A stretch of 64,000 bases of DNA from Branchiostoma lanceolatum (taxonomy: Eukaryota; Chordata; Leptocardii; Amphioxiformes; Branchiostomatidae), in NCBI RefSeq assembly GCF_035083965.1, contig NC_089740.1, positions 11,344,596-11,408,595 of the forward strand. Direction: 5' to 3'. Of the stretch, positions 14,001 through 26,000 are shown piece after piece. The notes below the pieces were generated by a model. The model was given only the letters and a program-made list of their open reading frames with translations, searched no databases and had not been told where the DNA came from. Positions within the stretch are counted from its first letter, which is position 1; every line of letters begins with the position of its first letter. The position numbers and the translations under genes were made by a program.

Positions 14001-17000
14001 AAAAATAAACTTAAAGTTTAGTCTTTCGATTCTTGCAGTTTAATTGCTAATATATGCCAGTGTGTGCTCAAACATTTTTGGCGACACCTCACGGGTGTAG
14101 CCTTTGTGTTCAGTCAACACTGTGCAATGGCAATACAGACCACTCAGGTTCTTAAATTTGTTTTTCTTTGTTCTAAGACTAGTGAGAGCAATATTGTATT
14201 TCAAATTTCCAAGAAATTCTTACCTCATGACCTCTTCCCTCCTCAATGAAAAGAGGCCAGTTGATTTGAGTTTTTTATGAGTAACTTGAGGCTCAAACAA
14301 ACAAACAAACTAGAAACAAATAAACCAACCAAGTAGTACAGTTGAAGTGGCCCGGCCATGCTAAATGTTGGTTTCTGCTGTTTATTGTGCCTGTCCCTGT
14401 ATAGCTGTGTTTCGTTCTGTCTTTCCTACTTTTCCCTTGTTTCTGCATTATGTTCAGTGTGCGCATGTATTTTCTGAGGTTGCAATGGCATAAAGTTCAC
14501 TTTTTTTAATGTTTTACAAATGTACTTGTTGCATTATGGAATCAAAGGAGTCTTGTTCAGCTTTGAGTTTAGCTTTGACAAGTTTTACTTATGTCTTGGA
14601 GGTATTGCAGAATGGAGGAGCATTGCTTTTTGTTAAATCAGTTTTTTAAAGTCATTTTGTAGAAGTTTCCTTGGTGTGACATTGTTAGCTTAAACATTTA
14701 ATTTAATCTGATCTATCAAGCAGCAACAATTGGATATTTGCAATTTACTCTTCTTGTATTCTAGTTTTAAGGCATTTCTGTAAGATATACAGTACAAAGG
14801 TCCAGTATTGTTTTTAGGTTTTCACTTTTTCAGTCGTCCTTTGTCTATTTGTAGGATTAAAGAAAAGAAGTACAAAGACAAAAACATTAATTTTGAAGCA
14901 TTGACTGTGGTCAGGTTGATTTTGTCCAAGCCTACAGTGTGTGGAAGTTGTCAAAAACAGTTAGAAAGCCAAAGTATAGTAGAACAATCTATACAGTCTT
15001 GCTTGTCACATTATCATCAGCATCATCAGCCACGTGACAAGAGAACTCCGAGATCTGACTTAACCGGGTAGAAGAAGAGACATAGTGCATCTCGAAAGCT
15101 CCTCAAAAAGAAGCAAACTCTGTTGTTGTGTGTAAGCGCTTGAATATTTTGTCAGATTCTGAAGTAAATCAGTTGTGTATGTGCAACTATTTCTCTGAGA
15201 GATTGGTGCCATGAACATGTGCTTGACCTCTGACCTCTTCTCTGTGCTATTCTGACTCTTCTCTCTTCCCTCCCCTTCCTTCCCTGCTTCCTCGCTAGTC
15301 TGGATTGGAAGGTGCGGAGGAGGCAGACCCTTACTTGTTCGCCACTCCTATCCCGCAGCAGGCTACCCCGATGGTTGGTTCCGCAGCCTCTCCCAGTGGT
15401 GAGTCCGAGGGAGCCTCCGTGTCAGAGGACAGAGGTCAGGAGTCAGAAAGCACAGGTAGGTCAAAGGTTATGGCTCAAATGGTGAGCATGGTCAGACTCT
15501 GGAGGTGAAGTATTGAAAATGGTGGTGGAAGGTACATGTAAGTGCCTCCTAAGGTGAGAACAGGAATATTGGGCAAAGGGTCAAAGGTCAAAGTGCAGTG
15601 GGTCAAAGGTATAGGTGAATGACCCTGACCTTACTTCTCCCTGCTGTCTAACATGGTACCGTTGCAAATTTGGTGCTAAAAGTCGACCATAGCAGGTTGG
15701 AGGTTAAATCAGAGCTGGAGTGCATGGCTTGATGGCTTCAGGTGTTCAGGAGGTTAAGGTTCAAAGGCTGGAGGTCAAAGGTGGCCTGGTGAAGGTCAGG
15801 AATTATAGGGAAAACTCAGAAAACTGAAGAAGACTGTTCTACTATTAGGTGCAATATCGTCCAACCAAATTTTGGACCCAGCTACTGAGCAGTATAGGGG
15901 TGTGCAAGATGCACCAAATGGGGACTGGAGATATTATTACGACTCTTCTGATGGGGAATCTTGGGGAGATTCGAGTGATGATGAAGGTGGGTCAAAGTCA
16001 AAGTTTGGCGATGACTTTTAAGACAGAAGATGCTGGTTTGGTATAAATAAGACTGTCTTGCTCTATAACTTATAGTATAAGAAGGTGGTGAAGGGTTTCA
16101 TATCCAATTTATGTCAGAAGTGATGTTCTTGCTCGATTGATCAGGTTTTCACAAAGATAGGGAACACGATAAGGTAGTTCATGGTTTGAAGTGCACATTA
16201 AATTTTGCAGTTTGTTCCTTGGGGCTAATAAATGTCCTTGGGCTAACTTACCAAAGTTGAAAGCCTCTGGAAGTACATAAAGAATGGCCAGGGGCCTTCA
16301 ACGTTTTGCTGCATCATCACACAATGTACATTATGTAATGATAAACTACGCACAAAAAGTTTGGAAACTTTACTTTGATTGATCATATTTCCATTGTTTT
16401 TTTATCAATTTCAATGTATTATGTATCGTTGGAAAGCCTGTGTAATTTCCTTTCCTATGATACCCTACTCATTATAATTGCAATCTGATGGAGCGAGCAC
16501 CAGGCCTGCTTACGCGAGTGGGTTGTAGAAAAAAAGTGCCCAAATTTCCATAATAGTGTCAAACACCTATAGCGCAGTGCCAAACCCATTAGTGGTGGTG
16601 TCGTCCAAATCGTGAATGGAACAATGTGTGGTGGAATGTTATGTTCACAGCTACAGATAAGAGAAGGTTTATTTCGACTGTTGGATGGGTAAATTAAAGT
16701 GTTGGGGCGGCTAGGAGAACCCTATGCTGACTGTTGCACAGATTGACTGACTGTTTGTTGGGGTCAGTGTTATAGTGTGAGGCAGTACAACGCTAACTGC
16801 CAGCGGAAAAAAAAGGCTAATCATCCTAAGCAACTTCGATGTGTCGATATAGAGACACCTTTCTCCATCCAGTCACATTTCCAAGATCCTTATCTCTGCA
16901 ATATGATTATGAGACTGGGTGCCATTCTGCAAGATGATAGTGCACGTCCATACAGAATGAGTCTGTGAGAGTCATTTCAGACCACCTCCAGTACCTATGC

Positions 17001-20000
17001 AGGAATACAGAGGATAGAATGGCCCTCCTGCAGCCCAGATCTCAACAACAATTGAACACAGTCTCAGACTCTGTGATCACTGATCAGCTTGGGCGAGCTG
17101 TGCATGCAGTTGTGATCAACAGAACAACACTGGTCGACCTGCGACGACTCCTTGTGGAAGAATACCCAGGGGCCGCGTACCAAAACTGGTGACAAGCATG
17201 AGGAGGATGTGCCGGGCTGTGTAGTCAGTATTAAGCCACCCTCATCATAACTGAGGCTCCTTTACGCATTTTTTTTGGATGAAGACTACCCTTGGCTTTC
17301 ATATTAATGTGTTTTGTTGGTTCAAGTTTCACATCACCCTCGTACAAAAGCCACGTGCTACCAGCAGAAGACAAAATACTGAATTGAGCGTTTTACATTA
17401 GTAGGGTAATTTGGGCACTTTTTTTATGAGACTCGCTTGCATAAGCAGGTCTGGTGCTCGTTGTATTAATTTACAACAATAATAAGTTAAGTATCATGGG
17501 GAAGAAAATCCCAAAAGCTTTTCAATGATATATAAATCATTGAAATTGATCAAGAAACAACGGAGATATGATCGACCAAAGTTAAGTTTCCGAACTTTTT
17601 GTGCGTAGTTTATATGTCGATAGAGTTATTAGGACTCAAATGACTCTCTAGCTCTGTTATATTGTATCTGATCCTTACCTCTTCCCTCGTGACCTCAATG
17701 AAAAGCGGCCTGCGTGCTGATTTGAGCTTATCATGAATAAACAAAGGTTCAAGCAAACAAACAAATCAACATGAAGGCCTTTAAAAAAACTATTTTCAAA
17801 AGTTAAAGGTATTTCATAGTTTCAAGTGTAATGGTTTACTTCCAAATAAGTTTTTTTGGTATCTGATATCCATAGCCTTTTTTTCTGCCAGGAGATGAAG
17901 TGTTTTAGAACTCTTTTTCCAGACTTCGTTTTGTTTAGCTTAATGTTTTGCACTGACTGATAAATTGGATCTACAAAATGATGTGAAAATCTGTGAGTAG
18001 TATATCCCCGAAAATAATTTCATCAGGTTGGTAGAACATAGAATATTTGGAGTTTCTTTTAGCACAACCAGGTAATCTCACCTGCTGACGTTTCGGTGTC
18101 TGTCAGACACCTTCTTCAGAGCTTCTGACTGGAGTACTGCTTTTCACCGCTATAAGTAGCCGATGTAGGCGCCGCCTAAAAGAAACTCCAAATATCCTGT
18201 GAGTAGTATGAGTTGATAGATGTGAGAGACATTTTTGTGGTTGCAGGGAGGGGGAAGATGGACCGTCAGAAGTCCCTGTACAGACATAAACTCACCCACA
18301 CTGCAATGGAGTCCATCCAGGGGGAGTACAAGGCACCGCCCGTGGAGCCTGCCGACTATCATCACCTGACGGAAAACACGTAAGTTACCATGGCAACCAT
18401 CGCAAAGGGCATCCAAAATGAGGAAAGTGTGGACCCAACTAGCTAGTAAAAATGATTGATGTGAATAAGCATGCAGAGTTCGGTGAGTTACTTTGATTTT
18501 GAGTTGAACTTTTGACATGTCTCCTCAGAAATATCGTTCCTCATTTTTCTGCCCTTTGTGATGTGTAGGGATATACAAGGTCAGTTGCCTGGTTCTTGAG
18601 GTACTATGATTTTATCCTTTAGGCCACACCAATTTAATTTCTTGGTTAACAGATTTTTATTTAAAAATAAAAGAAAATTTTAGAAAAAAAAAAAATCCTG
18701 AAAACAGAAGGCTGGCCCAGCCTCTGTTTTCATGAATTTTTTTTTTCAGGAATTTTTTTTTTTTGGAAAATAAAAATCCGTTAACCAAGAAATTAAATTG
18801 GTGTGGCCTTATTATGGAAAGAAGAAAAGTTGAATGAACATGATCATGGGGCATTACTTCAAATGTTCCTACCAAATGTATAACTAAATGTAAAAGTGTA
18901 ATTTTATAAAGATGATAATCCTTTTGATATTGAATTTCAAATTTGTGTTTGAGCAGGTAAACAAAGTATGTAAATGATATTCAAAGGTGAATAGTATGAC
19001 AAAGACATTGAGAATATTATGTATTGTCTAGTATTTATTGGTGGGGTGCAAACTCAGGGCTCGAAATAGTGGGTGCATGTGCACCCAAAATTGGAGCTGT
19101 GCACCTAATTTTTGACTGTGGGTGCACTAGTGCACCTAGATATTTTTGTAGGCTATAAGGTAAAGGTACTATAGTACACTAGCAAACAGTATCAGAAAAA
19201 GCAATATAACCCTTTGTTGCACTTTCTTTGATGCACTACTTGTCTGAAAATTGGAAGCTATAGAATTACAGATTGGAGTTCTTAATAATAATTATAAGAG
19301 CATTAAACTGTAATTATGTTTGGCTGACATTCAACTTTATTTTATGTGGTGCACCCAAATTTCTTTCTGTGCGCCTTATTCTCATTTTCATTTGCAAAAA
19401 TGGATTTCGAGCCCTGCAACTTGTATGATAAGAAGGCCGAACTCAAGCCCCGAACCTTGTTGGTCCAAAAGATGGGATTGCTAGTCACCACGCCACCAGA
19501 CTCTATGAGAAACAATAGAAACTGTCAGGAGTATGAATTTTTAAGTGTTTCCCTTTCAAGTTGCCCAGCACTCAACAATTCCCCTGCACAATGTAAATTA
19601 CCCTCCCACTGAGCAATATGATTTCCCGCCGATTAACACATTCAAGTGTAAGTATGCAGAAAGTGACGGTGGTTATTGTGAAGTTCTTTGCATTGTTTGA
19701 TTCTATCCTAACACTTTCATGCCTATGTTATTGAATATTGTAAATGATTGATGTTGATTGATATTGATTGATTAATTTGACCTTTTGTGTTCTCCTCGAT
19801 GAGTGAACTTGCAGAGTTTTTTTGGCGTTGCCTTCAGGGCGGAGCCATTTACATTTGTACTGTGTTCTGTTTGGTTTGTGGTTTGATGTTGGTGCTTTGT
19901 TTCCATGTAGTTCGCAGTTAGAGGTCTTCTGGAGTTTGCAAGATGACAGCATGTAAGCCACGCAGTTTGCCGTGCCTGCACGAAAATGTGTCCCCACCCT

Positions 20001-23000
20001 CCCACCATACCTTTTTCCTTCACCCCTCCCTACACTACTTTTTCTGCATGCACTTTGTACATACCGGTAGTGTAGTCTAACACACCACCATGCTTTTTTC
20101 TCCCCACGGGCAATGTATGTAGAAGCAGTGGGAAAGCATGCACCTGCAGTACCTATCGTGGAAGCCAGGGGGCATGGTTGCACTGTCACCCGGGGCAACA
20201 CCTGTCCAAGAGTTCAATGCAATCTTGTGAATTTCGTACACTTTGAAAGCCTGCAACTTGATAAAATCTTCTTCAAAACCCTACCTTTTTAAAGACCCCT
20301 GGTTTCCATGGTGATGTCCATCTCAATAACAGTGGTTCTTTTGGTTTCTTTTTCTGTTCCCCCTTTTCATGATAAATAGATAAAGAAATCATACTGACTT
20401 TTCCAAGACTCTTTTCAAGAAAGAACCTCTCCCCAGAAAAGAAACAGAAGAACAAAAAGGATCTTAATATTAAGATGGACAGGCTGATCAAAAATTTGGT
20501 GAAGCAACTAGTAGAGGCTGTAGTTTATAATGTAATGCATGGTAGGATTGGTCGCCAGGGCAACCAGGACCCCTAGCCAATCAGGTACTAGTTCTATGTG
20601 ATAGAATCAGCTTATCATCCAATGAGAGCTGCTTTTATTTTAAAGTGAATACTACATTGTACTTTTAGAAATGACAGCAGCCCCTGCATTTCCAGCAGGT
20701 CATTAGTTTGACTGGGAAAGATGATTTGTTGGCAAAGTTCTCATCTGTTGAAAAAGAAAATCACAACTATTTGGAGAACAGTCTTATCATTTGACCAAAC
20801 AAATATGGTATTCTTAAGATCTGTCTTATGCATTAATTCTGTATGCAAAGCAACCTGCTAACGAAGCAAGCTTCCGATCAGCATACGGAATTAGCATATA
20901 AGATCTTTATGATGTCATAAAAGATGCAAATACACCATTCTTCAATTTTCTTATTGGAAACTCCAAAAATGTGCTGATTCAAAAGCATTACTTTGACTTA
21001 CAAAATATAACTTCTTAGCGACTCTTGAATTTGTAAGGAGAAAACAAAGTACCAAATCCTACTATTATGTAGTTACATGTACATGTACTATCTGCCTGTC
21101 ATTTCTAAAAGTTCAGTCCAAACTAAGGTGTTGCCTTAGTAACAAATCTTTTGTATTTTTCTTTTCTTTTTATTCATAGATGGGGAGGTATTCCTGCCAA
21201 GAATGTGAAAGGAGACCGGCTACTACTTTTCTTGGGTATCATAGACATTCTGCAATGTTACAAGTAAGTATAGCAACATCTTAAGATATAGGTCAAAATG
21301 TTTAATGTGCCTTAAAAGTTCTTTGCCAGTAATTTTGTTTGAAGATATGACCTTCGTCGTGGTGATTGGCCCAGTTTGTGTTGAAGAAGGCCAAATTTTG
21401 GCATGTTCCAGTCACACCAGGAATAATTCTTTGCCTTATTGATAAGTGTGGTGGGTTCTTTAACATGCTCAATGTCTGTCATCAACATGGGACCTTAGGC
21501 TTTACGTCCCATCCAAGAGCATCAAGTCAGAAATTTGGTGTTAAGTGCCTTTCCAAAGGTCACAACATTAGATCATTGATATTCAAACCCTGAACCTGGA
21601 GTCAGCAACCTTGACCACAAGGCCAATAAGTTGACAACACAATGACACTGCGATGAAGGTTAGACACAAGGTGATAAGATACGCCAAATGACAGTTACTC
21701 AGGCAACTGGATAAAATTTTGAAACAGTCGGACGTATCAGACAGCATCCACTGTCTTTTGTCGGTGACTAAAGGGACGAACTGGAGAATCAGGTTTTATA
21801 CCAATACTCTGAATTGATAGTCACTAACAAAGGTCTGAAACGTCTAACTTTCAAAACTTTATCCAATTTCTTGAGTAACGGTCATTTGACGCACAATGAC
21901 ACTGTCTTATTTGATATGGGAGATTCTTTATACACAACCAGGTTGACTGGAGTACTGCTTTTCACCGCTATAAGTAGCCAGTGTAGGTGTCAGAAGCTCT
22001 GAAGAAGGTGTCTGATAGACATTGAAACGTTAGCAGGTTAGATCAATACGTGGTTGTGTATAAAGAATCTCCCATATCCTATTTTCTACCAACCTGATGA
22101 AATTATTTTCGGATGTCTTATATGATGTTACTGTCGCCCCTGCAGGTTAAAAAAGAAGCTGGAACACAGGTTCAAGGCGTTCGTCCATGATGGTGACACA
22201 GTATCCGTCTGCAGACCGGCCTTCTACGCCTCAAGATTCCAGAACTTTTTCTGTCAGACAGTTTTTAGAAAAATTCGTAAGTAGTGCTCAGAAAAAAACA
22301 AAGTTGATCTGAGGGGAAAAGGTTTGTTCTCAGAGTTCAGAACTAATAACAGCTCTGTTAGGGATATTCCCAAGGTTCAGTCACTAGTGATTTGGATGTG
22401 GATTTTTAAAAAGTGAATTATTTCTATCAACTGAATTGGTATTCAAAATAACAGTAATGCTTTAACTCGTGTATCAGGCAGATACCTTTCTGTGTTGATG
22501 AAAGACATCCAGGTAATAAGATATACCAAAAAACAGTGATAGACTGCATTGGTGACTACAAGATCATTGGACTAGGGAATATCCCTTCTACTAACACTAA
22601 TGGCCAAAGCTTCAAACCTGTAGCACTCTGCAAGTGCACTAATGCACACTGGCACGCTGTAAGAGTACTACAGGTTAATGCTTATGTGTCTGTATTATTA
22701 AAATACAGATTTGTGACCAAATATATTTGTGACAACAGTAGCATCATATACATGTACTATGTACACATCTGCATGTGCAAGGTGATGGATTTGGCATTGT
22801 TTTGGACATTTGGTGTTTATTCAGGTGCACACACTGGGGTTTGTACATGTCATGGAATTCCAGAAAATAATTTTTCTGTACTTAAAGATCATGAAATTTT
22901 TTCAGTTACAAAATTTTGCTTTGAAACTTTTGAAGATAATTTCTGGAATTTTAAAATGGTTGACTCCGTGTACAAACCCTTCACACATAAGCCACAGAAG

Positions 23001-26000
23001 GTGGTGGGCATCCACACAAATTCCACCCAAATCGTTTGGAAAAGATCTAACCGGAACGCGTCGCTCTTTCTTCTTTCCAGAATCCGCGCCTAGGGGAAGT
23101 ATAGCGACCCAAACCTCAATCTTTCCTCCCCCTACAGCGTTGAAGCATTCCCCATCTAAGAAGAAGGGCGCGGTCGGGCCCGCAGGCATTCTGGGAAGGC
23201 CGCGGTCAGCGACAGGTACGTCCTACGAGAGGGAAGAAGATTACTCAGCCGGCGCGACGAGTTTACCAGCGTTGGAGGAGGTTAAAAGTAAGCATTCTCA
23301 CTTCTTATTGGTTGAGTAATATTTTGTACTAGCAAATAGCTGAACATTTGAGGTTTGATGATATTTCATAACCATTGCTATGAGTATTTATGACTTTTGT
23401 AGTTTGCAGTCCAAAAAAAAATGTCACAATATAGATTTGCATTGTTTAGATCAAAGAGGTTAAGCCGCCTTGCTTGAAGTTGAAAAAAAAAAAATTCTGT
23501 TGGTACTATTCTTTAGTCTGTATACCATAGAATTGTTCATGTGTATACATGTACATGTATATGCTCTGTGTACACACTCTGAATGTGGTATTGTACGCTT
23601 ATTCTCTTGTATTCTGTGATGTTTTGAAGGCAGACCAGATATCGTCCCCAGCACCCCTCCCTCCTTCGATGACGTTGCCTCCACACCGACGTCGATAGAA
23701 ACCCCGTCAACTATGTCACCAGCACTCTCAGAAGCCTCGCCCAGAAAACAGTTAGGTTCTTCTGTAGTTGTTTTATTTTTGGCCGTGAAACATCAAGGGT
23801 ACATAGCTTGTACTACTACATGGTGATCGCTGCATGTCCGTTGAGCGACCAAAATTAGATTTGTGTGACCCTTCATTTTCTAATCGGTATATGATGCACA
23901 ATGTTAAAGTATGATGTTAAAGGCATCCAGAGCATTTTATGTGGCTTGAAAACTTATATTCTAGTTGCTGTAATCTTTATGAAATTGGCATTTAATGCCA
24001 CTGTTTACCGCATTTGGGTGATAATTGCATGTCAAAAGCCACGCGAAAATAAGCTACACAGTGATCCCTTTAGTTTCACGCTTCTAATGTAGTTAGACTG
24101 AAACGAAAGGTACGAAGAGTAAGGGTGCTTGTCTGAAAATGTGAGCTACTGTATATCGAAGCTGCATTGCCTTACTACCAGCTACTTGAAAAAAAAAACA
24201 TCATGCTTAAAACCCTAGTCCTGCTACGCCAGACAATTATCAGGTTGCACATTCTTGTTCTGTATGCTCGCCTTGACAATCGATGGGTTGAGAATATTTT
24301 TAGAATGCGTACGTTGTACCTGCGTGGTTGTTGTTAAGCGTGGTAACTAATATTGAGCAATATCAAACTGGTACCCTTTCTTTCAAATTTTTCTTGGCAC
24401 TTCGGCAGTGGGGGTATATCTTTGCTCTGGAACTCCAGCTAGACAAGGGTTAACTTTAATCAAGGATGGCTGTTTTACCTTTACCTCACAATACTGAGGT
24501 AACTTATGTTGTGTTACTGTATTTCCCCAGCACGTCCTCGACCTCCACACTCCCCATCAGAACAGTAGAAGTGGAGATCACCTCGGAAGGGTCCGAGGCA
24601 GCGGCCAAGTCAGAATCAGCCGCTTCTGCGTCCAGAAGAGATAGGTAGGATGTGAGCAGGAAATTTTGGTAACGACTCCAAGACCTCAGGGTGGAGCAAT
24701 TAGCACATGGAACAGATTAACAACTCTTGTCATTCAGTAAGCAAGGGTCCTGAAATATTTTAGAAGGCAAAGGTGTTTTTCAGTCTAGAAACCTCTGCTC
24801 AATGCTGAAGTGTGTTTGGGACGGTTATGCCCTATTTTCCAACACCCCTACATGTATATGTATGTTCCAACTGCTCCGAACTCTAAGTCGAACCCTAACC
24901 CTACATGTATCTTAGGGATGTTGGAACATAGGGGTGTCGGAACATGGGGGTGTCGGAACATAGGGGTGTCAGAACATAGGGTTGTCTGAACATTGGGGTG
25001 TCAGAACATAGGGCTGTGCCTCTTTAGGACATCATGCCATCAAGCATACTTATATTTTTTTCCGTCGCAGACAAAATTTGAGCGTTTCGTCGGAACCGTC
25101 GTCATCGCTGCACCCGAGCACTCTGTCGAGTGAGTCGACGCTGGCGGACGTAGACACTGACGACATCACCATAACAGAGATAGTAAGTACTGTGTGAGCC
25201 CAGCTGGACATGTGGCACGCAACCAAGCCCTTCAAAATACTCCTCTGCACCTGCTATACACCTGTGCAAGTCTATTGATATTCAGCATGCTTAACACATG
25301 TGGAACCATATGAAAAAGTCACATAAATGCAGACATTTAGAATTCATGAATTTTGTGACTGAATAGAAAACATAAGAGATGCTCAGCATATCTCAATGTA
25401 TTTCTATACTTGCACAGTAGTAAGCTTTCAGCCAAGTCATCGAGCCCATGGAGAAATACTGCTTGCACATACATGTGTATCTATACAGTGACCTATCAAG
25501 TCCTGTAGAAAGCACTATGGGTGAAGGAATGGGATAGCAATGGAGAGATGCTGCTATAAGAGGTATTTGAGGTGGCATAACTGGAATCCTTTCTTTCCTA
25601 CTGTTACATCTAGAACACATGTAACCCTCTATTAACAAGAAATCAACGATCTCTTACCTCTGTGAAATATTTTTACATTTTGTGAATTTCTTGTGATTCA
25701 TTAAGATAATTGAAAATTTATCGCTGAATCTGTCTAATGCATTTGTCCACTGGTTCTCATAAGTCTCATAAGGCAACAGACATGCATACAGCAGGAAATT
25801 GAAAACAGGACATGAGATAATTATTTATTTAATAACCTTTTTTGCGATCTTCGACCTAACTTTATGTCTCGACATGCCTAGCTTGTGAAAACCTGCCACT
25901 CTTCTGCATTTAAATAACTACGGACACACAAGCAAACAAACAGACACACTGAAAACAAAACCTCCACAGAAGTAATTCCTCAAAAGCTTTCACCATTGCT

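Noticed and set aside
19728..20201. 157-codon open frame on the minus strand
   Set aside because: It lies in a PIP5K intron with repeat-like ends, has no recognisable domain and no splice support; Lys/Ser/Thr-rich composition fits chance.
22536..23093. 185-codon open frame on the plus strand
   Set aside because: It covers intron sequence and would overlap the real acceptor at 23137 in the wrong frame; no motif seen.
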